Shown: positions 48,420 through 59,989 of the stretch, piece by piece
Position numbering within the stretch: position 1 is the first letter of the stretch
How the letters are laid out: each line of letters starts with the position of its first letter
From: Hysterangium stoloniferum
Taxonomy: Eukaryota > Basidiomycota > Agaricomycetes > Hysterangiales > Hysterangiaceae
Length of the DNA: 64,000 nucleotides
Direction: 5' to 3'
Assembly (NCBI GenBank): GCA_015178975.1
Contig: WHVD01000043.1
Span: forward strand, 372,001 to 436,000
Position numbers and translations under genes: made by a program
Notes under the pieces: model-generated
Seen by the model: the letters and a program-made list of their open reading frames with translations, nothing else
Database searches by the model: none
What the model was told of the DNA's origin: nothing

Positions 48420-49218
48420 AATACTTGGGCTATCTATGATCCCGCAAGCAAAGAATCAATTCCATTCGGCCATCCAGGTAATGGTATAGCTTGCTGTATG
48501 TAGGTACGACGTGATTCGAAATTATATGTACAACTTGTTAATGCAAATTCTGATGGACACGCAAAAATCAAAATATTTCCAAGCCAGACCTCATATACCA
48601 CATTAAAATCTACAATGAGAACTTTGGACTTAAGTCACTCTTTGTCTGGCTCAGACCCTGCACAACATTCAAGCTGATTGATATGGCAAGGGTGAAGGAA
48701 GAAATCACGTTGTTTACCATTAACCCGACTAGACCATCACTTACCCTGGGTTTCTCCTCAGTGAAAGTTTTGATGAAATTAAACAGTCGGCGCGCACTCT
48801 CACCAGAAAAAGTTCCAGGTTGACACTGCCAACTTGAAAGCCGCAGCGGGTAAGCATAGCTCTGGACTGCATTTGTATTATTCATGGCAATGCCACTTCT
48901 CGAATATCAGAAAAGCCATTTTGCTTTCAACTGTGACGCTCAATAACGCCATAAATACTATACTATGGGGTGATAATTGTCAAAACTATTATTGGATGCT
49001 GTGTAAGCCTTCAGCGGAAGGCATAAGAAAGTAACAAGGTAACCAAGTCCACTGGTTCCTATATAGTTCAAAGAAGGTGAGTATTTCGCTTACGAAGGCA
49101 GGGATGACATGCTGTGAATCCTGTGTAAGCAAAGCCACGAGGCAATAGAACATTCCAACTGACTGCGCCATAAAAGCCTGGCACCCCCTGCTAGTGTAAG
49201 TACAACTGCTACGCACAA
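48420..49218. promoter_or_regulatory. Upstream block and core promoter of copy L
   Basis: The last 60 nt carry CCATAAAAGCCTGG (from 49168), about 50 nt before the ATG, then CTAGTGTAAGTACAACTGCTA. No uORF is evident between the TATA-like box and the start. The block is almost identical before G and N. Confidence 0.55.
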
Positions 49219-51078
49219 ATGTCTGCTTTCAACGAGACAACTCTGGGGAATCACGATGAGGCAACGGTTCACACCTACCTTGAAGGCGTTGAGGAGCTAC
49301 CACCCTTAGTTTCCCCAGGTGTATTGAGTTCAGAGCAACGGGACCAGATCATTAAGACGGGGATGAGAGAGATATTCAGGGAGAGGCTTCGAAAACGATG
49401 GGGTTGTAACGAACCCGGCCATGATTTATGTTATCGGGCGCCTGATGACGAGCAGCACATAGAGCTATCTGCAAGCCATATAGCGGTCTGGGTTAACGAG
49501 TGGGTGAGTAAAGTAAAATGCTATTTCCATGCGATCGTTGTCACATGCGGCATATTTCAGTGTCAAGGAGAAACGACCTGCCATGACCCACCCACTGTTG
49601 TTCAGATATCCACCAATACGACATCCAACCTCAGCCCCTATCATAGTCATGCCGATGACTGGGGAATGATTTCACGGAGTCTTGTGACATCTTCAAGTAT
49701 TGAAATTGGCCCCGGGTATTACTGTGGAGTCGGTTTTGAAAGGGTTGGGATGAAAATCCTCCACAGTGCAAAGAAAGCTTCGCTGATGGCAAAGCTGACA
49801 TTATACGGGCAAATAATCCGTCCATTTTCTCATGACAACGGTGCCTTGAGCAAGATTCTACACAAGCGTCTCACCCTGCCAAGATTAGGAAGACTAGTTC
49901 AAGACACTGTTGATTTAGTGAGGTAGGGATACCTCAGTGTCGATCATTGGATACATGAAATACTTATGTCTGAATCGTAGACCTACATACCCGCCTCAAA
50001 TGCGGAGCAGAGCGAGCAGGATTTTGATTAATTCCTATGCGTCTTCATTTCGCATGCAGCAGAGTAGCAAAGGCTGTACTTCCCAACTGATGCTATGTTT
50101 GGCTTCGGCCTTCTATTTCTGCCCCGGTGTCCACCGGCCAGCTAGAAATGCATCAACTGCGATTACGTCATCACTTTACAACGTTTTAGTCAAGTCACCG
50201 CTACACACCAACTTGGATGAGGTTGCATCAACATTTGTTATACAAATCGCCGGTTATCGTGATCTCTCACCCATTGGGGGCCTTGTGTATATCGTGGAAG
50301 CGATTTCCCACGTGCGTCAACTATTTGTAGAGGAGCTCACGGCGATCAGAGGTTACATTGAATTCTGGTTACAACCGTGCGTCGCGACCTCACATCATTT
50401 CATCTTTCCCACCAAAAGCATAACAGACAAAGTCACTTGCGACTAATTTCCTTATTTGATCATCCGATACGGCTTCTCGTGTGTTGCATCCACCAAGATG
50501 CATGGTTTCCAGATTTTGCTGCAGCGGCATTGAGGGTTATATTGGACGACATAAACGTGCATATAACCTCATTGACACTTCATCTTGATTTGGAGACACC
50601 ACATTTATTGTGGCGGAGTATTTACTCCTTGCAAACCTTCTTCAGCGACAGCACGCTTCTCACTGATCACATCAACGAGCTGAATGTGGTTTCTTCGCTC
50701 ATTGGGCCCATCGTACGGTACGTTCACAATATTTTACCTACCTCACCGTCTTACACCCGCCTATCAAACTTTCCTACCAGTCTGATTCTGACGCACACGG
50801 GTCCTAATTGGCATCTCCTGTGGTCTGGCGAAGGAATAATCGAGTTGACTCTGAAGCTGATCGCTGGATCTCCCGGGCCCGAATCTGCGTGTACCACAGT
50901 GCGCAGCTTCGATACCATCCCCATGCTCGTTTCTCTCCTTCCACATTGTGACACCATGCGTGACTTGACCAATGACAAATTCATCAGTTACTGGCTTAAG
51001 GGTTTAGATTCCACCGCGCGTTCTTTCCTTTGCGTGGTCGCCACACCTTCCATTCGTGTGTCGGTAGGGTCTAATTAG
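49219..51078 (+). CDS. Array family copy L, apparently intact five-exon gene (about 543 aa), unknown function
   Basis: Proposed exons: 49219-49503, 49561-49922, 49981-50376, 50427-50717 and 50781-51078 (1632 nt). Introns are 57, 58, 50 and 63 nt; donors are GTGAGT, GTAGGG, GTGCGT and GTACGT. Intron 2 has a CTTAT branch-like site and intron 4 a CTTAC. Landmarks: MSAFNETTLGNHDEAT, EELPPLVSPGVLSSEQRDQI, GPGYYCGVGFERVG, RPTYPPQMRSRASRIL, NVLVKSPLH, HPIRLLVCCIHQDAWF, DHINELN, LIAGSPGPESAC. The gene is a mosaic: exons 1-3 resemble G and N, exon 4 and the start of exon 5 resemble E and I, and the rest of exon 5 with the downstream spacer resembles J. Localisation and activity cannot be inferred. Confidence 0.78.
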
Positions 51079-51274
51079 ACCCCCATGTATCAGTGTTGGA
51101 GGAACATAGTTACCCGACAAGGGTCTTGCACCATCAATTGGATACAGTTCCTAATCATTTCTCTTCAATTATGCCGACAGATTTCAACCAAACCAGGAGG
51201 AGCACAATCCCGTCGCCCTTTAATTAATTCACTTTGCAACCAGATTTGAAAAAATGTATTAAGATATATAGCTT

Positions 51275-51800
51275 CAGCCAATGTAAGAGCGCATATAGTC
51301 ACTTTTGCCATCGCCGCGAACACTGCTGCTTGTACTCATACAGGCGTTGAATACATTTTGGGGCACTAGCCTTGGCCAGACTAACATCTCAATCATTAAA
51401 GACACTCGGTTTAAATAAAATATCAATGGAGGTCTGAAAAATTGCTCCTTCGTCGCCCTTTCGATGCATGTCTCGTTCAGGCTGATCATACCTTCAGGCC
51501 AGTATTTAATCAACAAGATCCACGATCTTAAAACCGAGAGCCTTCACCCCAAGGGAGTCAATCTGTTGCGCGAATTCCTTAAACTAATACTCTTGCATTG
51601 AAAACTTGACAATACAGCTGCCATAGGTCGATCAAATATAAGAGCGCATACAGTCACTTTTCATCATTGCCGCGAGCTCTCCATGTTGCACGCATTGATT
51701 CCATACATTTATTGAATTCAATACAGTTGGGGGCACCACCAGTGGTTAGACCGACATCCCATTTTTAAATGACAATTATTTCAAAGTTGTATGAGACTAC
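51275..51800 (+). repeat. Spacer with two 350-bp modules downstream of copy L
   Basis: Signatures near 51282 and 51636, 354 nt apart. Near-identical to the spacer after J. Confidence 0.65.
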
Positions 51801-51839
51801 ATGATGTGACAAAATGTAACAGCGCATACAGTCATTTGC

Positions 51840-52410
51840 AATGACCGCTGCGAGGTTCTATAGACTGGTGTTGAATATATTCCGAGGACCACCCATCGCT
51901 GAAATCACATAGCATATTTAGCGACAACAATCTCAATAGAATACCACTAGGACGTCTCAAAAAAAGGCGGCCCCACCGTTATTCCCGTGTCATTTGTTTG
52001 GGAGAACAGGAACCCGGGCCAACCCAATGGACAACACCATAATCAAGATACCGCACTTCTCCACATGTCGCGAGCTTTCACCTTGGATAAGATAAAAGTA
52101 CCTCTTGGTCATTTCAGGTGGAATCAGCTATCAACTAAGAGCTGAGGAATACCCACGACGACTGTAAGGTCGTCGAGTGACCTCATTCAGTTGGTACAGA
52201 CAGGACTAGGTCATTTTTATTTTATGTAAGGGAGTAATGAGGAATACATTAAATCACGAAACGGCTCGATAAAGATAGTGGCTACCGTTCTTGAAAAATA
52301 TCCTTGGGAATATATCTTTCGTGAAACAATGGAATTGCCAGTTATAATCGAAAGCATGCAATGTCCGTCTATAGATGGAGGTAACAAAGATGAAGAATTG
52401 GGATTGGATG
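51840..52410 (+). repeat. 400-bp module plus gene-X tail
   Basis: Same block as 20.70-21.28 kb, ending at the Copia junction near 52411. Confidence 0.6.
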
Positions 52411-53515
52411 AACTAGGGTTACAATATGTCATCCCGAACCGTTCTAAACTCTTTCCAGGTAAGCGCGTTGAAATATACTTATTGTTCCAGCAGTTCGGTC
52501 CCTGTCCATTCGTATGCCCAGGACCAGATTCGCGTCCCCCAAATCCTTTTTATCTCGTATGTCCATCCCAACTCCTCCTTTGCCATCTGCGCTTCCTCCC
52601 TGGTTGATGTGGTGTCGCATGTGTTTGTGCTAATGATAGTGATATGCCCATTATTATGTCGCGAGCGTACTGCTGGGTCAGCTTTGGACCTGTAATATCC
52701 TAATTCATCCATCTCTGTATTCAGAGCCTCTGCCCAGTTGAAAGCGCCGTCCATAGTCCCATATAGCGTCTTGTTGAGCTGTCCCACCTTTCCCTCTACC
52801 TTTGCCCCATCTGATAATTCGATGTGTGTGATCGCCTGGGGGTGTGAATTTAAGTACGCTGCCACATAGTCGATCTGCCAGGCCTCCATAGCGAACAACT
52901 GATGCGTAAGTTTCGAAAAAATCTACACATGGGATCTGTGTAAAACCCTTCGCCACCAAATGTGCTTTGCGAGCTGTAAGATTTCCATCTGCGTCGTACT
53001 CATTTGCGAAGGTCCACCACGTTTGTATGAGTCGGACATCTGAGGGTGGGTCAATTACCTTCCATACGTTTCTGTCTTTCATGACTGCTAATTCCTTTGC
53101 TATGGGTGCTTCCCAGATATCTGGACGCGTCATCGCTTCAGTGTATGAGTTCGGGAGCCAATAGTTCTGTGGATCTGGGAGCTCAGCTGTCGGTACTTTC
53201 CCCACACTGACGGCTTGAATGCTGTTAACGTTGGTAGGCCTTTTCCCATCCATTGCCCAATCTGCCCCAGCCTGTCTCGCTTTTTCAGTGTTACGTTCGG
53301 AATCCTGTGAATCGAGGATCACCTGTGTTGGAGTGCGGATACGATATAAGGTACGAGGTGCAGCTGGCAAATCAACTACAGGAGCCGGGTGGGTATCAGT
53401 TGTATTATCTGTCAAATCAGCATTGTCATTTAGTTGTCCTTGGTCAGGCGGCGTGACGTGGCCCTCATCCTCACTCGATGACAGTGATGGGAGGGGAGTT
53501 AATGTTTTGTTGGTT
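52411..53515 (-). mobile_element. Ty1/Copia reverse transcriptase fragment, inactive (third copy)
   Basis: Begins in SLSSSEDEGHVTPP and runs through RPDIWEAPIAKELAVM and QIPCVDFFETYASVVRY; after a frame shift it continues AWQIDYVAAYLNSHPQ and LYGTMDGAFNWAEAL. The active-site pair again reads CD. Its junctions are identical to those of the other two copies. Confidence 0.85.
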
Positions 53516-54201
53516 ACAACCGTGCATCGCGATATCACATCATTTCATCCAGCCCACCAACTCATAACAGACAATATCACCGACAACCACCTTACTTGTA
53601 TGAAGATCCAATACAGCATCTCATGTGTTGCATCCAAGATCCATGGTTTCGAGAGATTTCTGAAGCCGTACTGAAGGTTTTGGTGGGCGACATACACGTA
53701 CATATAGCGTCATTGTCACGTCATATTGATTTGAGGACATCACATTCCCTGTTTTGGAGTATTTCCTGCTTGAAAACCTTCTTCGACGACAGCACGCTTC
53801 TCGCTGATCACATAAACGAGCTGAATGTGCTCATTGGGCCCATCGTGCCGTACGTTCACATTATTTTACCTTCAGCACCGGCTTACATCCGCCTATGAAA
53901 CCTTCCTACCAGTCTGACTCTGACCCACACGAATCCAAGTTGGGTTCTTCTGAGGTATGGCAAGCGCATAATCGCGTTGACTCTGAAACTGATAGCTGGA
54001 TCTTCTGAGCCCGAATTCCGGTGTACCACAGTGTGCAGCATCGATACCATCGCCATTCTCATTTTTCTCTTTCCTCATTGTGACATAATGCGCAGCTCGA
54101 CCAATGACAACTACATTAGTTACCACCTTGAGCGTTTGTATTTCACCGTGCGTTCCTTCCTTTGTTTCTACGACACCTTTCACTCGTGTGTGTCTAATTA
54201 G
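53478..54201 (+). CDS. Chimeric truncated array-family gene M (about 203 aa) starting in antisense Copia sequence
   Basis: Exons 53478-53521, 53571-53849 and 53913-54201 sum to 612 nt and are open from ATG to TAG, exactly as in F. The start region reads MTVMGGEL and comes from antisense Copia sequence; WLQP onward is array family. Two of three copies keep this frame. No TATA-like promoter of the full-gene type is present upstream, so expression would need another promoter. Confidence 0.45.
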
Positions 54202-54399
54202 GCGCCGATATGAGTGTTGGGGAAACACGGTTGCCCTGACAAAGGTCTTGCACCATTGATTGGACACAATTCCTAGCCCTTTCTCTTAGATCATGCCGAC
54301 ACATCATCTCAACCAAAGGGAGGAGCCCAATTGCGTCGCCCTTTATTCAACCCACTTTGCAGTTGGGGTTCCAGATGTTATAAAGATATATGATTTGAG

Positions 54400-54890
54400 C
54401 AGATGTAAGGACGCATATAGTCACTTTGTATTGTCCCCGCGAGCTCTGCAGCCGTCCCCATACGTGTGTTAAATAAATTTGAGGGCACTAGGCATTCCTG
54501 GACTAACCTCCGAATGAACAACGCTTGTTTAATCAAGATATTACTGAAGGTCTGAGAAAGGCCCCCCCTCCGTCTCCATTTCGATGCATGTGTCGTTCAG
54601 GCTCATGCTACCTTCACTCCAGTGTTCAATCAACGCGATCCATGATCTTATAACCGACGACCCTCACACCGTGCGAGGAACTGTTGGGCGAATTCCTTCA
54701 ACTAATTCTACTTCATTGAAAATTTGACAACAAAGCTGGTAGAGATCGCAAGAGATAAGAGCGCATACAGTGACTTTTCACCCTCGGCGCGAGCGTGGCA
54801 GGTTCCACGCGTTTATGGCCATACATCCGTTGAATACACTTGCGGACACCACCAATGGCTAGACTGACATCCTATTCATAAACGACAATC
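54400..54890 (+). repeat. Spacer with two 350-bp modules downstream of M
   Basis: Signatures near 54408 and 54756. No gene is supported. Confidence 0.6.
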
Positions 54891-55159
54891 ATTTCAAAAA
54901 GAACGCGGATTTGAGAGTTGTATGGAGTTACTCAATTTGAATAATTTGAGGGCGAAGATAGTCACTTGTGATGATAGCTGCGAGGTTCTCACCACTGGTG
55001 TTGAATATATTGCGAGGACTGACCATGACGGGAGTCACATCGGATTTACTAGCCAATTGTCATGTTCGACTGATCTCATTTCGAGTAGTCGCGAAACAGT
55101 CACTTGATTCAATCTAATATTAAAGGGGGTATCGACTAGATCCGCGGACCTCTTGCACG

Positions 55160-55495
55160 TTAGTTGTCGCCACCTGTTTCCTATGCATAGTTGCCACACC
55201 TTTCACTGGTGTGTTGGTGCGTCGACGATTCGAATTACATCTCCGCTTTCCGGAATATGACGCCTGGAAGAGAACTATGAGGCTTCCAGACCGTTTCATC
55301 AAACACAATGTTGGTGAGTGAGTTGGTCGCCGGAATGGTGCTAGCCAAGGAGACACCGCCAGATGTCAATTTCAACATTCGCAAGGACTCACAGTGCTTC
55401 TCAATTCTTAATATACCTTGTCATAATCGAATCGAGTGGCTACAGCAATGGATGAAAAGTGTGAGCTTGGTGTGAACAGTTCACTCAGCAGGATA
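55160..55495 (+). pseudogene. Array-family exon 5 second half with C-terminal extension
   Basis: As 47465-47790, with the GTGA duplication but without the 12-nt loss. A short deletion near 55178 (CCTGTTTCC) affects the start. Confidence 0.55.
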
Positions 55496-55554
55496 GACAA
55501 TTATATTATATGACTAGTTGTACTTAATTATGACTGATTATGAATTATAGGCAC

Positions 55555-56115
55555 AATTTGTTTATACAAACTCCAATGGACTTAACTGGTGGATTGGTTA
55601 TTGCTCGAGCCGCACAATATGGAAGAAGGGAAACGAGCATGGCGATGGTATCGAGGGTGCACACTATGGTACACGCAGATTCTGGCTCGGAAGATTCAGC
55701 TATCAGCGCCCGAGTAACCACCATTATTATCTCGGCAGAATGTGTTAAAATACGCGTGTCTCTATCACGTACTCAGGTAGCAGAAGACCCTCGCAATCAC
55801 GCAGGGAGCTATATTCTCATGTCGCTACGTATATAAACCCTAAGAACAATAGAAGACTATATGAGGAAGGCAATGTAAATGTAAAAAAAAGGGGGAATAA
55901 TGGAACAATAGGAAGGGAACAAAGGAACATGAGCTTGGATGATGCTCGAATCCAACAGAATGCAAGAACGGGTAATTGGGCTCGCTTCCATTCATAGGTA
56001 GATGTAAGACGGAGCTGTAATGCAAAACAATGTGAACGTACCTTACGATGGATCCAATGAGCGAAGAAACCCACATTCAGCTGGTAGATGTATTGCAATT
56101 AAGGGCCTACGTGTG
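55555..56115 (-). pseudogene. Array-family exon 4 tail to mid exon 5, interrupted by a solo LTR
   Basis: Third of the LTR-interrupted pieces, nearly identical to 47850-48415. Confidence 0.6.
55743..55957. mobile_element. Solo LTR, 215 nt, GAATG target duplication
   Basis: Flanked by GAATG at 55738-55742 and 55958-55962. Orthologous to 24601-24814 and 48044-48258. Confidence 0.85.
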
Positions 56116-56119
56116 CTCA

Positions 56120-56916
56120 ATACTTGGGCTATCTATGATCCCGCAAGCAAAGAATCAATTCCATTCGGCCATCCAGGTAATGGTATAGCTTGCTGTATGT
56201 AGGTACGACGTGATTCGCAATTATATGTACAACTTGTTAATGCAAATTCTGATGGACACGCAAAAATCAAAATGTTTCCAAGCCAGACCTCATATACCAC
56301 ATTAAAATCTACAATGAGAACTTTGGACTTACGTCACTCTTTGTCTGGCTCAGACCCTGCACAAAATTCAAGCTGATTGATATGGCAAGGTGAAGGAAGA
56401 AATCACGTTGCTTACCATTAACCCCACTAGACCATCACTTGCCCTGGGTTTCTCCTCAGTGAAAGTTTTGATAAGATTAAACAGTCGGCGCGCACTCTCA
56501 CCAGAAAAAGTTCCAGGTTGACACTGCCAACTTGAAAGCCGCAGCGGGTAAGCATAGCTCTGGACTGCATTTGTATTATTCATGGCAATGCCACTTCTCG
56601 AATATCAGAAAAGCCATTTTGCTTTCATCTCTGACGCTCAACAGCGCCTTGAATACTATATTATGGGGTGACAATTGTCAAAACTATTATTAGATGCTGT
56701 GTGAGCCTTCAGCGGAAGGCATAAGAAAGTAGCAAGGTAACCAAGTCCACTGGTTCCTATATAGTTCAAAGAAGGTGAGTATTTCGCTTACGAAGGCAGG
56801 GATGACATGCTGTGAATCCTGTGTAAGCAAAGCCACGAGGCAATAGAACATTCCAACTGACTGCGCCATAAAAGCCTGGCACCCCCTGCTAGTGTAAGTA
56901 CAACTGCTACGCACAA
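56120..56916. promoter_or_regulatory. Upstream block and core promoter of copy N
   Basis: Ends with CCATAAAAGCCTGG (from 56866), about 50 nt before the ATG. Near 56670 a 12-nt perfect palindrome, TGACAATTGTCA, could be a binding site; in L it is slightly altered. Confidence 0.5.
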
Positions 56917-58815
56917 ATGTCTGCTTTCAACGAGACAACTCTGGGGAATCACGATGAGGCAACGGTTCAGACCTACCTTGAAGGCGTTGAGGAGCTACCA
57001 CCCTTAGTTTCCCCAAGTGTACTGAGTTCAGAGCAACGGGACCAGATCATTAAGACGGGGATGAGAGAGATATTCAAGGAGAAGCTTCGAGAACGATGGG
57101 GCTGTAACGAACCCGGCCATGATTTATGTTATCGGGCTCCCGATGATGAGCAGCACATACAGCTATCTGCAAGCCATATAAAGGTCTGGGTTGACGAGTT
57201 GGTGAGTAAAGTAAAATGCTATTTCCATGTGATCACTGTCACATGCGGCACATTTCAGTGTCAAGGAGAAACGACCTACCATGACCCACCCACTGTTGTT
57301 CAGATATTCACCAATACGACATCCAACCGCAGCCCGTATCATAGTCATGGCGAGGACTGGGGAATGATCTCAAGGAATCTTGTGACATCTTCAAGTATTG
57401 GAATTGGCCCCGGGTATTACTGTGGAGCCGGTTTGGAAAGGGTTGGGATGAAAGTCCTCCACAGTGCAAAGAAAGCTTTGCTGATGGCAAAGCTGACATT
57501 ATACGGTCGAATAATACGTCCATTTTCTCGCGACAACGGTGCCTTGAGCAAGATTCTACACAAGCGTCTCACCCTGCCAGGATTAGGAAGACTGATTCAA
57601 GAGTGTGTTGATTTAGTGAGGTAGGGATACCTCAGTGTCAATCATTGGATACCCTCGAAATACTTACGTCTGGATCGTAGACCTACATACCCGCCTCAAA
57701 TTCGGAGCAGGGCGAGAAGGATCTTGAGTGGTTCCTCTGTGTCTTCACTTCGCATGCTGCAGAGTAGCAAAGGCTATACTTTTCAACTTATGCTATCTTT
57801 GTTTTCGGCCTTCTATTACTTCCCCGGTGTCTATGGGCCAGCGTCATCACTTTATTACTTCCCCGGTGTCTATTGGCCAGCTAGAAATGCGTTAACTGGG
57901 ATTACGTCATCACTTTACAACGTTTTAGTCAAGTCACCGCTGCACACCAACTTGGATGAGGTTGCATCAACATTTGTTATACAAATCGCCGGTTATCGTG
58001 ATTTCTCAACTTTCGGCCTTGGGTTTATCGTGCAAGCGATCTGCCGCCTTCGTCAACCATCTGTAGAGGAGCTCACGGCGATCAGAGGGTACATTGAAAG
58101 CTGGTTACAAGCGTGCGTCGTGACCTCACATCATTTCATCTTTCCCACCAAAAGCGTAACAGACAAAGTCACCGGCGACCAATTCCCCTATCTGCAGATC
58201 CTATACGCCTTCTCGTGTGTTGCATCCACCAAGATACATCGTTTCGAGATATTGCTGCAGCGGCATTGAGGGTTATATTGGGCGACATAAATGTGCACAT
58301 AGCCTCATTGACACTTCATCTTGATTTGCATACATCATATTTACTTTATTGGAGTATTTACTCCTTGGAAACCTTCTTCGACGACAGCACGCTTCTCACT
58401 GATCACATCAACGAGCTTAATGTCGTTTCTTCGTTCATTGGGCCCATCGTACGGTACGGTCACATTATTTTACCTACCTGCACCGTCTTACATCCGCCTA
58501 TGAAACTTTCCTACCAGTCTGATTCTGATGCACACGAGTCCTAATTGGTATCTCCTGGAGTCTAGCGCAATAATAATCGAGTTGACTATGAACCTGATAG
58601 CTGGATCTTCCGAACCCGAACCTGCATGTACCACAGTGCGCAGCCTCGATACCATCCCCATCCTCATTTCTCTTCTTCCACATTGTGACGTAATGCGCGG
58701 CTCGACCAATGACGCATCCATCAGTTACAGGCTTGAGCGTTTAGATTTCGCCACGCGTTCCTTCCTTTGCATGGTCGCCACACCTTCCCCTCGCGTGTCG
58801 GTAGAGTCTAATTAG
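56917..58815 (+). CDS. Array family copy N, apparently intact five-exon gene (about 555 aa), unknown function
   Basis: Proposed exons: 56917-57201, 57259-57620, 57681-58112, 58163-58453 and 58518-58815, in total 1668 nt with no internal stop. Introns are 57, 60, 50 and 64 nt; the second has CTTAC ahead of its acceptor. Landmarks: MSAFNETTLGNHDEAT, GPGYYCGAGLERVG, RPTYPPQIRSRARRIL, NVLVKSPLH, HQDTSFRDIAAAALRV, DHINELN, LIAGSSEPEPAC, ending SVESN. Exon 3 contains an in-frame direct duplication (YYFPGVYGPASSL then YYFPGVYWPA, about 57822-57885), which makes it the longest intact copy. The sequence is rich in H, S and L, without a signal peptide or known motif. Confidence 0.75.
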
Positions 58816-58899
58816 ACCCCCATATATCAGTGTTGGAGGAACATACTTGCCCTGACAAAGGTCACTAACCATATTTGCACAAATGTATTAAGATATATT

Positions 58900-59400
58900 A
58901 GTTTGAGCCAATTTAAGAGCGCATATAGTCACTTTTGCCATCGCCGCGAACTCTGCAGCTTGTACTCGTACATTCGTTGAGGACATTTTGGGGCACTAGC
59001 CTTGGCCAGAATAACATCCCAATCATTAACGACACTCGTTTTAAATAAAATATCAATGGTGGTCTGAAAAATGGCTCCCCCGTCGCCATTTCGATCCATG
59101 TCTCGTTCAGGCTGATCATACCTTCAGGCCAGTGTTCAATCAACAAGATCCACGATCTCAAAACTGAGAGGCTTCACACCAAGCGAGTCAATCTGTTACG
59201 CGAATTCCTTGAACTAATGCTCTTCCATTAAAAACTTGACAATACAGCTGCCATAGGTCGGTCAAATATCAGAGCGCATACATTCACTTTTCATCATTGT
59301 CGCGAGCTCTGCAATGTTGCACGCATTGATCCCATACATGCATTGAATACAGTCGCGGGCGCCACCCTCGGTTAGACTGACATCCCATTTATAAATGACA
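58900..59400 (+). repeat. Spacer with two 350-bp modules downstream of copy N
   Basis: Signatures near 58915 and 59266. Matches 8.56-9.10 kb in inverted orientation. Confidence 0.6.
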
Positions 59401-59830
59401 ATCATGAAGTTCTGCGAATCGCTTCGCGTCCAGAACTTGAAATAAGAAACTCTGCTTGACTTTATTTTGCAGGTTATAGCGGATCGGCGAGGTTCCTAGA
59501 TGTATGAGCTTGTGTGGAAGCAACACTTGGCTGACTTTGTTGTAGCATAGGTTTTAATGTGAGAACCAGATCTCTGCATAAAAAAGGAAATGAGTTTATA
59601 TATGCATTTCAGACAGTCTCAAAATTTCTCCTTTGTGTGTCCAGTTGGCATTCCAGGTCTTAAACCTTGGTACACATAGTGCTAAATGGCAGATTTCGGG
59701 CTTGCAGAGATCGTTTTTGGTGTGTTCAAGGTTCTGAGTGGAATTACATTGCAGTTGATTAAATTTATTGTCTTTCAATGTTTCAGTTGTTAGCGTCATT
59801 CTACACACCACGAATTTATTTTACTCACTA
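59400..59830. pseudogene. Piece of unknown gene X region
   Basis: Inverted counterpart of 8140-8560. Open frames on the minus strand (59811-59596) resemble those at 8147-8362, but the gene-X core is missing. Confidence 0.4.
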
Positions 59831-59989
59831 TCCCGACATTTTCCTTACTCCTTGCATTTATGTTAGCTGGGTACATTCCGCCAATTGTTACGTTCGACCG
59901 ATTTCATTTCGAGTAGTCGCGAAACAGCCACTTAGTTCAATCTAATATTAAAGAGTGCATCGACTAGTTCCGTGGGCCTCTTGCACGTT

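Larger units (their letters stand above)
39579..49218 (+). repeat. Tandem segmental unit 2 (9.6 kb, with 1.9 kb extra)
   Basis: Same order as the 7.7-kb units, but the module region is present twice (about 42.0-42.72 and 43.97-44.70 kb). The two copies flank a gene-X remnant, a LINE fragment and an LTR-like piece. The doubling accounts for the extra length. Confidence 0.7.
49219..56916 (+). repeat. Tandem segmental unit 3 (about 7.7 kb)
   Basis: Gene L, spacer, Copia RT fragment, chimeric gene M, spacer, split paralogue with solo LTR, upstream block, then gene N starts the next unit. Length and order match unit 1. Confidence 0.75.

Noticed and set aside
53219..53674. Plus-strand 151-codon ORF crossing the Copia/gene junction
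   Set aside because: It is antisense to Copia in a frame different from the gene family and ends inside intron/exon 4. The shorter ATG at 53478 is the one in frame with family exons.
58488..58721. Recurring antisense ORFs of about 77 codons (MDASLVEP.. type) inside exon 5
   Set aside because: They mirror a conserved sense exon and exist in every copy only because the sense strand is conserved.
58913..59161. Minus-strand ORFs in the 350-bp modules (LNETWIEMATGEPFF type)
   Set aside because: Frames differ between the paired modules and stops occur in several copies; similarity is at DNA level only, so I treat them as repeats.
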